From the NCBI RefSeq assembly GCF_004365655.1, contig NZ_SOEO01000001.1, forward strand, positions 248,001-312,000: DNA of 64,000 bases, written 5' to 3'. This document shows positions 18,869 to 27,800 of this stretch, in pieces. The translations under genes and the position numbers were made by a program. The notes beneath the pieces were generated by a model. That model had not been told where the DNA came from, did not search any database, and saw nothing but the letters and a program-made list of their open reading frames with translations. The stretch comes from Epilithonimonas xixisoli (GTDB lineage Bacteria > Bacteroidota > Bacteroidia > Flavobacteriales > Weeksellaceae). Positions within the stretch are counted from its first letter, which is position 1. The number at the start of each line of letters is the position of its first letter.

Positions 18869-20992
18869 TTACAAAATCATCGTCAGTTGAATTCTTTTTC
18901 TAGCCTCATCCACTTCTGTTACTTTGACTTGCACATGCTGATGTAGTTTCACTACCTCATTCACATCAGAAACAAAACCGTCTTTCAATTGGGAGATATG
19001 TACAAGTCCGCTTTCTTTGATTCCCAAATCTACGAAACATCCAAAAGCCGTAATGTTATTCACAATCCCGGGAAGAACCATTCCGACTCTAATATCTTTG
19101 ATAGATCTTACGGTTGGATCGAACTCAAAAACCTTGGCTGCTTTTCTCGGGTCAAGTCCTGGTTTTTCCAATTCTTTCAGGATGTCTTTGATTCCCAGAA
19201 TCCCAATTTCCTGTGTGGTATATTTTTCAGGATTAATCAGTGAAATTTTTTCTTTATTTGAAATTAAATCTTCGGTTTTAAGACCAAGATCTTTTGCCAT
19301 TTTTTCTACCGTTTTATAGGCTTCCGGATGCACGGCAGAATTGTCCAGTGGATTTTTAGCATTTTTAATTCGGACAAAAGCTGCGGCTTGCTGGTAAGCT
19401 TTTTCGCCCAGTCTTGGCACTTTTTTAAGCTCTTTTCTTTCGGAGAAAGCGCCATTTTCTGCACGGTAATTCACAATGTTCTCTGCCATTTTTTCACCAA
19501 TTCCTGAGACATAACTTAGCAAAGACTTGCTTGCAGTATTCAGATTGATGCCTACAGAGTTTACGGAACGGATGACGGTGTTGTCCAGTTCTTCTTTTAG
19601 TTTAGTTTGATCCACGTCGTGTTGGTATTGCCCCACACCAATGGATTTTGGATCGATTTTCACCAATTCTGCCAAAGGGTCAGATAGTCTTCTTCCGATA
19701 GAAACTGCGCCACGCACGGTCACATCATAGCTCGGAAACTCATCCCTGGCAATTTTACTCGCCGAATAAACGGAGGCTCCTGCTTCTGAAACCACAAATA
19801 CTTGGATAGGCTTATCGAATGCTATTTTCTTAATGAAGAATTCGGTTTCGCGGCTGGCTGTTCCGTTGCCGATGGAAATGGCTTCTATGTTGTAAGCATT
19901 CACCATCGAGCGGATTTTTTTCATCGCCATTCCCGTTTCATTTTGTGGGGCGTGCGGGTAGATGTTTTCGTTGTGGAGAAGGTCGCCTTTCTCATCCAGA
20001 CAGACCACTTTGCACCCACTTCTATAACCTGGATCTATTGCCAGAATCCTTTTTTCTCCCAATGGTGAAGCGAGGAGCAACTGCTGCAGGTTCTCTGCAA
20101 AAACATCAATCGCTTTGATGTCTGCTTTTTCTTTGGCTTCCTGCAAAGCTTCATTGGACAATGCGGGCTCCAGAAGTCGTTTGTAGGAATCAGCAATGGC
20201 CAGCTCTATTTGTTTTGTGGATGAATTGTTGCTCTTGATTATGGCGTTCTCGATAAGATCCAGCGCTTCATTTTTATCAATATCTAGGGATGTTTTGATG
20301 AAGCCTTCATTCTCTGCACGCAACATGGCAAGGAGTCTGTGGCTGGGAATTCTGTTCAGGGCTTCTTCCCACTCAAAATACTGGCTGAATTTCTGTGCGG
20401 CTTCATCCTCCTTTTTCGCTTTTACAACTTTGGAAGAGATCGAAGCTTTTCTTTGGAACAATCGTCTCAGATTCTTGCGGACGTAAAGATTTTCATTAAT
20501 CCATTCTGCGATAATATCTCTTGCACCTTTCAAAGCTTCCTCTTCATCGGCGACATCTTGGTTGATATATTTCGAAGCGAGATATTCAATGTCGTCGTTT
20601 CTCTGGCTCATAATGATCTTTGCTAAAGGTTCTAAACCTTTTTCTCTTGCAAGATCAGCCTTGGTTTTTTTTCGTTTTTTATAAGGCAGGTAGAAATCTT
20701 CCAATTCCTGCAAATCAAAACTTTGTTCGATTTTTTGTTTGAGTTCTGATGACAAAGCATTTTGTTCCTCAATAGATTTCAGGATGCTTTCTTTTCGTTT
20801 GATGAGGTCTTCAAACTGCTTATTTAGTTTGAAGATGTTTTCTATAGCTACCTCATCCAGGTTTCCGGTTTTGTCTTTCCGATAACGTGAAATAAATGGA
20901 ATGGTGCAATCTTCTGATAAAAGTTGAAGCGTACTTTCTATGCTTTTGGTGGGTATGTTAAGTTGTTTTTGGATATATTCTGAAGACGTCAT
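18869..20992 (-). CDS. tex: Tex-family RNA-binding transcription accessory protein
   Basis: The 707-aa protein shows the full Tex order: N-terminal helical domain, YqgF-like fold (ILAIDPGYRSGCKVVCLD and AISIGNGTASRETEFFIKK), helix-hairpin-helix pair (LNTASKSLLSYVSGIGEKMA onward) and a C-terminal S1 domain (VRSIKDIRVGMVLPGIVNNI to the end). Tex proteins bind structured RNA and are linked to transcription and toxin expression. It is monocistronic, reading away from the T9SS gene region. Confidence 0.93.
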   Translation of the reverse strand: MTSSEYIQKQLNIPTKSIESTLQLLSEDCTIPFISRYRKDKTGNLDEVAIENIFKLNKQFEDLIKRKESILKSIEEQNALSSELKQKIEQSFDLQELEDFYLPYKKRKKTKADLAREKGLEPLAKIIMSQRNDDIEYLASKYINQDVADEEEALKGARDIIAEWINENLYVRKNLRRLFQRKASISSKVVKAKKEDEAAQKFSQYFEWEEALNRIPSHRLLAMLRAENEGFIKTSLDIDKNEALDLIENAIIKSNNSSTKQIELAIADSYKRLLEPALSNEALQEAKEKADIKAIDVFAENLQQLLLASPLGEKRILAIDPGYRSGCKVVCLDEKGDLLHNENIYPHAPQNETGMAMKKIRSMVNAYNIEAISIGNGTASRETEFFIKKIAFDKPIQVFVVSEAGASVYSASKIARDEFPSYDVTVRGAVSIGRRLSDPLAELVKIDPKSIGVGQYQHDVDQTKLKEELDNTVIRSVNSVGINLNTASKSLLSYVSGIGEKMAENIVNYRAENGAFSERKELKKVPRLGEKAYQQAAAFVRIKNAKNPLDNSAVHPEAYKTVEKMAKDLGLKTEDLISNKEKISLINPEKYTTQEIGILGIKDILKELEKPGLDPRKAAKVFEFDPTVRSIKDIRVGMVLPGIVNNITAFGCFVDLGIKESGLVHISQLKDGFVSDVNEVVKLHQHVQVKVTEVDEARKRIQLTMIL

Positions 20993-21164
20993 TTCTTGAT
21001 TTTGAATAGCGAAATTACTCTTTTTAGAAAGAAAAGTAGGCGGATTTTTAGCTCTGCATTATTTTTCTATTAAAATAAGCGGCGATGATTTTATATCAAA
21101 ACAATAATTATTCAGTTTTATCTGCATTTTAAAATCTGTTTTCTAAGGAGTCTATCAACCAAAA

Positions 21165-21206
21165 ATCGGGACATTACCAAGAATAACCTGATAATGCCCC
21201 GATGAA
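21165..21206 (-). terminator. Hairpin in the tex / T9SS-gene gap
   Basis: ATCGGG, CATTA and TAATG, CCCGAT arms form an imperfect stem with A/T-rich flanks. It can terminate the minus-strand T9SS-cargo transcript coming from 22215. The rest of the 20993-21288 gap shows nothing else that I can name. Confidence 0.6.
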
Positions 21207-21288
21207 AAATTGAATTGATAACTGTAAAATCTTTCAGCTTTTAAGACCTTAATAAAAATCTTTCTCTGAAAGTTTTGGTAGTCTGTTT

Positions 21289-22215
21289 TTATTTAATGGA
21301 GACCTTCTGAGAGACTGCTCCTTCTGGTGTTTTGATCCACAGGATGTACAAACCTTTTTGTAATTTTTCCTCCGCAAAAACAAATTCTGAATTTCCGGAC
21401 GACAGTTTTGTACTCTTTTCGGCTACCAATTTACCAGACATATCAAAAAGCTTGAAAGTGCTTTCACCACCAGTATTAGACTTCACAGGGATGCGGAAAG
21501 TACCATTGGATGGATTAGGATACACAGCTCCGATATTTCCTTTTTGATTAAAATCTACAACCGCCATATCATCCAGCTCCACAATCGGGAAAATGGCGAA
21601 ATGGATGGCAGGCTGATAGTTTTCCAGATTTTCTGTGCGGAAGTCTTTCCAAGTAGGTGTTGCACCGTGGCTATGCCAGCGTACCACATTTCTCCCGTAG
21701 TTGGCTAAATCGCTCTGAGTTCTTGTGCCATCTGGCGCATAAGTCAGTGCCAATGTTTTTGTGCCCAAACCACCGTGCGAGTAGTCTCCCAAACGGAATG
21801 AAACGAAAAAATTTCCCGAGATGTTCACCGGGTTTGCAAACTGGATAGACTTGAGACTTCCGTCCACGGGCACATCAGCATAAGACAAGTTGTAGTTGGC
21901 AATCTGAGCACCTGGCAATCCAGATCCTGCCACATTGTAGGCTCTGTAGGCGGCCATCACAGATCCTGCAGTTCCATCTTGCCCTACGTGTATGGCAGAG
22001 ACACCAAATAGTTTACCAGTTCCCTGGATTTCATACTTTTCACCAAATTCCTCGTCTCCATAGGCATTGATACCACTTAGATAGCCGTCACCATCTTCGT
22101 ATTCTTCTACGATGGGCATAATCACGGTTGGGTCAAAATGTTGAAGGGTGGTTTGTTGTGCCATAACGAAGGATGAAACAGCGGCTGTCAAAAGAATAAA
22201 GCTTCTTTTTTTCAT
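21289..22215 (-). CDS. T9SS cargo protein with C-terminal sorting domain
   Basis: The 308-aa protein has a Sec signal peptide (MKKRSFILLTAAVSSFVMAQ), an unassigned beta-rich central region, and a C-terminal type IX sorting domain from about residue 230: IGAVYPNPSNGTFRIPV, KLFDMSGKLVAEKST, LQKGLYILWIK and a basic end. Such tails direct secretion through the outer membrane by the T9SS of Bacteroidota. The central part has no motif I know. Upstream, a palindrome at 22248-22262 may be an operator. Confidence 0.85.
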   Translation of the reverse strand: MKKRSFILLTAAVSSFVMAQQTTLQHFDPTVIMPIVEEYEDGDGYLSGINAYGDEEFGEKYEIQGTGKLFGVSAIHVGQDGTAGSVMAAYRAYNVAGSGLPGAQIANYNLSYADVPVDGSLKSIQFANPVNISGNFFVSFRLGDYSHGGLGTKTLALTYAPDGTRTQSDLANYGRNVVRWHSHGATPTWKDFRTENLENYQPAIHFAIFPIVELDDMAVVDFNQKGNIGAVYPNPSNGTFRIPVKSNTGGESTFKLFDMSGKLVAEKSTKLSSGNSEFVFAEEKLQKGLYILWIKTPEGAVSQKVSIK

Positions 22216-22247
22216 AATGTAAAAAAATTAAAATGTTGATATATTAC

Positions 22248-22262
22248 TGTGTACGCTACACA
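22248..22262. promoter_or_regulatory. Short palindrome upstream of the T9SS-cargo gene
   Basis: TGTGTA and TACACA are perfect arms around CGC, 33 nt upstream of the ATG at 22215 (minus). It could be a regulator site. The remaining DNA from 22263 to 22632 contains no frame, RNA or repeat that I can support. Confidence 0.35.
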
Positions 22263-22632
22263 ATGTTTTCTTGAATAAAATTGATAGATATGCATATAGA
22301 CAGAGCCATTGCTTGTGACAGAATTATGTCAAAACAACAGTCCATAAAAAGGTCTTAGAAATCAAAGTTCTAAGTGTAGAAGGGAATCATAAGATTTGCG
22401 CTTGCCATAGGTTTGATGGCAGGATTTTTACACGATAAATTGGTCGAGAAGAAAGCGTGTGCTGCCAATGTATACCCAGATTTGTAAGCTGGCTATAAAA
22501 GGAATTCTAGGCTTGCAAAATCATATTAGGAAGCTTTGCAAACGCAATCTCTCATTTCTGGACAAAGCAATGCAATACTGTCTTAGCAAAGTAAGTGTAG
22601 TAGTTGGCTGTTGTCAGAAGTAAAAATAAATC

Positions 22633-23064
22633 TTATGAAAATAAAGAAGGTGGACCCCGAAGTCCAAAATGATGAATGAAAATCTCTACCGGTGTACCAG
22701 AGGCAGTTTCTGTTTTTAACTGGGCAACTTCTGCAAACTTTACAGAAAGATGATGATCTGCAATTGCCGGAATGTAAGCTGGGAACTGATAAAGATTGTG
22801 ACTGCAGATGTGACAATGCTGATGGTCCGCTTCTGCCTTAGATGTTTTGAAAGATATTCCGCCAACATTATTTTCAGCAGAAAACGACTTAGAGGCGGGC
22901 TCATTGTTGTAACCGGTTTCAAAATGGGCTTGCACATGTTCTACCGCATGCCCCAACTGGAATATTTGTGAACTTACAAATATCAGAAGGAAAAAAAACG
23001 AAAAGTATTTCAGTTTGCTTTTCACAATAGCCAGAGCGGTATTTTGTCTGTCAAAAATAAACAA
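22633..23064 (-). CDS. Histidine-rich envelope protein, DUF2946-like
   Basis: The 143-aa product has an N-terminal membrane segment (about residues 18-38) followed by GHAVEHVQAHFE, HQHCHICSH and a terminal LRGPPSLFS. His clusters plus a final RGPP motif are typical of small DUF2946-like proteins found near copper and heavy-metal efflux genes. The alternative start with MKS... would not change the domains. No metal transporter lies nearby here. Metal binding is inferred from the His/Cys cluster. Confidence 0.6.
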   Translation of the reverse strand: MFIFDRQNTALAIVKSKLKYFSFFFLLIFVSSQIFQLGHAVEHVQAHFETGYNNEPASKSFSAENNVGGISFKTSKAEADHQHCHICSHNLYQFPAYIPAIADHHLSVKFAEVAQLKTETASGTPVEIFIHHFGLRGPPSLFS

Positions 23065-23347
23065 TTATGCTTAATAAAGCCTGTAAATACTGGAAAAATT
23101 TTCAGAAATATGAATGTATTTTTAATAGTAAATCTTTTTTCTTAATTCAACCGTAGATTGATTCTGTAAACTAATACCAATCGATGTAGATTTATATTCT
23201 GTTTTATTGGTTTTTATTATTCTTGATAAGATCGATTGTTGAAATTAAAATATTTCAAATAGGTTTTTAAGGTTGATTATCTGTAGTTTAGTATTGATTT
23301 GTATTGATTTTTTTTATTAATTTTAAATCAAACAAAACACATAACCA

Positions 23348-23608
23348 ATGAAAAATCAAACAAACAATCTGTTTTCGTATGTACAGCTCTTTTTTGAAAT
23401 GTTTGCAGAGGTAATCTCCCTTCTGAGACAACTCGCAAATCAAAAAAAAGAAACCGAAAAATCCTATGACAGTACCGATGTCAAGATTCTTTTGAAAATC
23501 AGTGACAGCACCTTCTACCGATGGTGCAAACAAGGAAAGCTACAATACAAAAAAGTAGGAGGCAAGATCTATGTCTCCAAAGACTCTGTGGACAATCTCT
23601 TGCGGTAG
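23348..23608 (+). CDS. Helix-turn-helix (MerR/excisionase-type) DNA-binding protein
   Basis: The 86-aa product has a hydrophobic N-terminal helix and then STDVKILLKISDSTFYRWCK and QGKLQYKKVGGKIYVSKDSV, the HTH_17 pattern of excisionase-like proteins in which a winged HTH reads short DNA sites. Such small proteins are frequent on mobile elements and as orphan genes in Bacteroidota. The start at 23348 has only A/T-rich DNA upstream. No integrase is beside it. Confidence 0.8.
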   Translation: MKNQTNNLFSYVQLFFEMFAEVISLLRQLANQKKETEKSYDSTDVKILLKISDSTFYRWCKQGKLQYKKVGGKIYVSKDSVDNLLR

Positions 23609-24034
23609 CACTGTTGTTTTTATGTATTTTCAAAGTGTTGACTCTCATAGATTTTGCTGGTTTAAAAATTCTGGCAAGTTCTATGAGTTATTTGAGTGTG
23701 CTTTCTTGTCAAGTCATTATCTTTTTTGTCTGCGTCATTTTTGAGAGCTATAATAATTTATCCTTTTTGATTTTTATAAAAGTCAGCCTTTTTATAGATT
23801 AAATCTAATGCCTTTCTTCGGATCATCTTCGGGCATCCTTCGGATCGACTTCGAAAAAAACATCTTTTTTCCGAAGAAGACCCGAAGAAAAGTAGTAGTT
23901 GATCCGAAGGATTGTAGAAAATACCAGTCAATTGTATTCAATGGTTGTCATAGGCGGTCAATACCAGTCAGGGGTGTACAGACTGCTGTTTTGTATCATA
24001 ACTTCGTTTGACAAATCAATTAAATTTATTAATT
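23609..24034 (+). repeat. Non-coding spacer with TTCGG-rich inverted repeats and a 40-nt-spaced direct repeat
   Basis: No gene is supported here. From 23812 to 23910 there are three TTCGG blocks (CTTCGGATCA, TCTTCGGG, CCTTCGGATC) followed by three complementary blocks (CCGAAGAAG, CCCGAAGA, GATCCGAAGG). CCTTCGGATC/GATCCGAAGG is a perfect 10-bp pair. Then AATACCAGTCA occurs twice, at 23920-23930 and 23960-23970, 40 nt apart, next to the DUF6266 gene. It could be a structured RNA leader or regulator sites. Confidence 0.45.
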
Positions 24035-24676
24035 ATGGCAACATTTAACAAAGGAATCCTTGGTGGATTCTCCGGAAAAGTAGGAACTGTAGTAGGCGCC
24101 AACTGGCGTGGCAAAGACGTTATGCGAAGTCTGCCAAAACCATCACAAAAAGAGCCTACCGAGAAGCAACTTTTGCAACAGGCAAAGTTTAAACTGGCGG
24201 TGGCTTTTCTGCAACCGCTGAAAACCATCCAGTCCCAATATTTTGGGTCAGGTAGTGGGGTGAAATCCCGAGTGAATATGGCAACGTCCTATACCATAAA
24301 CGAGGCGACGCAGGTGGTGGCAGGCGTTCCGGAGCTGGTGTACAACAAGGTGCTGATTACCAAAGGTGAGCTCACAGGCTTCCAAAATGCCATCCTATCT
24401 ACTCAGGCTGGTGGTTTTCTAGAGCTGGAATGGGAAGACAATAGTACACAAGGCAATGCCTCGCCAACGGATGAGGTGAGTCTGGTCTCTTACTGCAAGG
24501 ATTTGAACGATTTTCAAATCTTTGAAAGTATTGTGATGCGCTCCGACCTAATAGCGGGTGTCACCCTCCCGAGTTTCTGCACCGGAAAGTCGGTGGAGGT
24601 TTGGGCGTTCCTCAATACCGAGAAGAGAACCTTTGCAAGTAACAGTTTTTATCTGGGCGAGCACACGGTACTGTAA
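24035..24676 (+). CDS. DUF6266 family protein
   Basis: The start at 24035 gives 213 aa beginning MATFNKGILGGFSGKVGTVV. This Gly-rich opening plus GANWRGKDVMRSLPK is the hallmark of DUF6266, a family known mainly from Bacteroidota, function unknown. The rest is beta-rich. The frame is open to 24008, but that leader is not family-like. It ends 8 nt before a strong terminator that isolates it from the CRISPR locus. Confidence 0.8.
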   Translation: MATFNKGILGGFSGKVGTVVGANWRGKDVMRSLPKPSQKEPTEKQLLQQAKFKLAVAFLQPLKTIQSQYFGSGSGVKSRVNMATSYTINEATQVVAGVPELVYNKVLITKGELTGFQNAILSTQAGGFLELEWEDNSTQGNASPTDEVSLVSYCKDLNDFQIFESIVMRSDLIAGVTLPSFCTGKSVEVWAFLNTEKRTFASNSFYLGEHTVL

Positions 24677-24683
24677 ATGAAGA

Positions 24684-24711
24684 AATCCACTTGAGAGAGT
24701 GGATTTTTTTT
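24684..24711 (+). terminator. Terminator after the DUF6266 gene
   Basis: AATCCACT, loop TGAGAG, AGTGGATT, then T7. The same 8-nt stem sequence recurs in the hairpin at 30056-30078 on the other side of the cas genes. Confidence 0.9.
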
Positions 24712-24728
24712 GTTCTATTAAGGAAATG

Positions 24729-24798
24729 AAAAAAGGCGAGTTGCCCCGCCTTAAATGTTTTCACAACGGAATAATCCTTATTGTGAATTGCTTTCGGA
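24729..24798 (-). ncRNA. tracrRNA of the type II-C CRISPR system
   Basis: On minus, the anti-repeat GAAAGCAATTCACAA (plus 24781-24795) is exactly complementary to repeat positions 2-16, with a G-U at position 1. It is followed by a nexus-like AAGGATTATTCC, then a terminal stem GGCG/CGCC and T6 at the 24729 end. A -7-like TACATTTG lies at 24808-24801, giving a start close to 24796. The RNA is about 70 nt and is divergent from cas9. It pairs with crRNA and is required for Cas9 loading and RNase III processing in this family. Confidence 0.88.
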
Positions 24799-24800
24799 TA

Positions 24801-24808
24801 CAAATGTA
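24801..24808 (-). promoter_or_regulatory. -7 element of the tracrRNA promoter
   Basis: TACATTTG on minus matches TAnnTTTG and is placed 5-7 nt before the expected tracrRNA 5' end. No perfect TTG -33 is seen. That region is occupied by the palindrome TACGG-TTTT-CCGTA at 24831-24844. Confidence 0.6.
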
Positions 24809-24830
24809 AATATTAATTATTTAATCACTT

Positions 24831-24844
24831 TACGGTTTTCCGTA
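24831..24844. promoter_or_regulatory. Palindrome at the tracrRNA -33 region and cas9 leader
   Basis: TACGG and CCGTA flank TTTT. The site lies about where the tracrRNA -33 box should be and 56 nt upstream of the cas9 ATG, so a bound protein could affect both divergent units. TACGGNNNNCCGTA also occurs in the prophage at 59371-59384 and 60605-60618, there as hairpin stems. Confidence 0.35.
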
Positions 24845-24899
24845 TTTATATGAAATAATTTCTATTTAATTTTAGGAATTTCAAATAAACTACTTAGCT

Positions 24900-27800
24900 A
24901 TGGTAAAAAATATACTTGGATTGGACTTGGGAACGAACTCGATTGGTTGGGCATTGATAGAGATAGATGATAATGGAACTCCCATAAAAATAATAGCAAT
25001 GGGTTCAAGAATCATCCCAATGTCATCAAACGACAGAGATGAATTTGAAAGAGGTTTGTCTATTACTAAGAATCAAAATAGAACAGTCAGCCGAACTCAA
25101 AGAAAAGGCTATGACCGAAAGCAACTGAAAAAAAGCTATCTGAAAGAAATTTTGAATAAGTATAATATTTTTCCATCAGAAGAATTATTAAAGCTCCCAA
25201 TGCTTGATTTGTGGAAGCTCAGAAGTGATTCCGCTAATCCAAATGAAAATATTTCTGCGGAGCAATTGGGACGTATTTTATATATGCTCAATCAAAAACG
25301 TGGTTACAAATCAGCAAGAAGTGAAGCTAATGCAGACAAAAAAGACACAGATTATGTACAGGCAGTAAAAGGAAGATATGCTCAATTAAAAGATAAAAAT
25401 CAGACAATAGGACAATTTTTTTATGATGGACTTTATAATGCCAGTGCAACTGATTCTTATTTCAGAGTTAAGGAAGAGGTTTATCCGCGAGAAGCATACA
25501 TCGAAGAATTTGATACAATTATCAATGTACAAAAAGATAAACACGATTTTCTTACAGAAGAGGTTATCAATCAACTAAGAAATGAGATTATCTATTATCA
25601 GAGAAAACTCAAGTCACAGAAAGGGTTAGTCAATATTTGTGAATTTGAAGGATTTGAGAAAACTATATTTGATAAGGAAAAAAATAAAAATAAAGTTGTT
25701 TTCGTAGGTCCTAAGGTTGCTCCCAAAACCTCTCCATTATTTCAGTTATGTCGTATTTGGGAAGTTGTCAATAATATTTCATTAAAAATCAAAAATCCTG
25801 AGGGAAGCAAATATAAATGGGGTGATAAAATTCCGGATTTAAAAGAGAAAGAAATAATAGTTGATTATTTGTTTAAGAATGCAAGTTTAAGTTTTGAAGA
25901 TTTACGTAAAATTCTAAATCTAGAGAAAGGAAGTGTATATGTCAATAAGCAGATTCTTAAAGGAATAAAAGGCAATGAAACGTATTCGGTTCTTCAAAGT
26001 ATTTTAGGCGATGATGAACTTTTGAATTTTAATGTTTCAATTATTCCATCAAATCATACTTCAATGTTGGTAGATAAAAAGACTGGAGAAATATTGGAAG
26101 AAAGGGCAGGTCTTGAGCTGGATGCTTCTTTGGAAAAGGAACCTTTGTATCAGCTATGGCATACAATATATTCTTTGAAGGATTTGGATGAATGCAAAAA
26201 TGCCTTGATAAAAAGATTTGGCTTTGATAATGAAATTGCGGAACAATTGTCCAAAATCGATTTCAATAAACAAGCATTCGGAAATAAATCAAATAAATCG
26301 ATGCGGAAAATTCTGCCTTTTTTAATGGAGGGTTATGATTATTCTCAAGCTTGCAGTTTGGCAGGCTATAATCATTCTAATTCTTTAACAAAAACAGAAA
26401 GAGAACAACAAATTACTTTAGATAAATTGGAACTTCTTGCGAAAAATAGTTTAAGACAACCTATTGTCGAGAAGATATTGAATCAGATGATTAACGTGGT
26501 CAATGCAATTATTGAACAATACGGAAAGCCTTCTGAAATAAGAGTTGAGCTTGCCCGTGAACTTAAACAAAGTAAAGACGAGCGAAACAATGCTGATTTG
26601 CAAAATTCCAAAAATAAAAAGCTTAATGAAGAAATTGGTAAACGATTGGCTGAATTGGGATTGCCTGTAACCAAGAGGTACATTCAAAAATATAAATTCA
26701 TTTTTCCGTCACTCAGTAAAAATCTGAAAGATGCTCAGGTTAATAATCAGTGTATCTATTGTGGAGAAACATTTAATCTGAGTGAAGCTTTAAGTGGTGA
26801 TGCTTACGACGTTGACCACATTGTTCCAAAGGCATTGTTATTTGATGATTCTCAGACTAATAAAGTTTTGGTTCATAGAAAATGTAATTCCACAAAAACC
26901 AATCAAACAGCTTATGATTATATCGCTACAAAAGGAGAAGAACAGGTTCGTGTTTATTCTGAACGTGTAGATGATTGGTTCAAAAGAGGGATTATTTCGT
27001 ACAGTAAAATGCAAAGGCTTAAAGTTTCACATAAAGAATATCTTGAACGTAAAAGCTTGAAAAAAGAAACTGAAACAGATAAAAAACTTTGGGAAAACTT
27101 CATAGACAGACAATTAAGAGATACTCAATACATTGCTCGTAAATCGAGAGAAATCTTACAGAAAGTTTGTAATAATGTGACAACAACGGAAGGTGGAGTT
27201 ACAGCTAAACTTCGCAATGTTTGGGGATGGAATGATGTTTTAATGAATCTGCAAATGCCTAAATATAAGAACTTGGGACAAACCGTTGTGAAAGAATGGA
27301 CAAGTGACCACGGCAAAAGGAAACACCAAAAAGAAGAAATAGAAAACTGGACCAAGAGAGATGACCATCGCCATCACGCCATTGATGCTTTGGTAATTGC
27401 GTGTACAAAACAAGGATTTATTCAGCGTATCAATACTTTGAACTCTAGTGAGACTAGAGATGAATTTAAAAAAGAAATTGAGGAGCATAAAAAACGATTA
27501 GGCAAATCTTTTAGTGAAGATGATTATGAGCATTTGTACAGAGAAAAATCTACTTTATTGGACGATTATCTACGCTCACAAAAACCTTCAATATTCACTA
27601 CAAAATATGTTGAACAAGAAGCCGATAAAGTTCTAGTTTCTTTCAAGGCAGGTAAAAAAGTTGCAACGATAACAAAGTTTAAAGCAACTGGAAAAAATAA
27701 GGAGGAAGGCGTTATTGTACCAAGAGGAGCACTACACGAACAGTCTGTGTATGGTAAGATTAAAATCATTGAAAAAGATAAGCCTTTAAAATATTTATTT

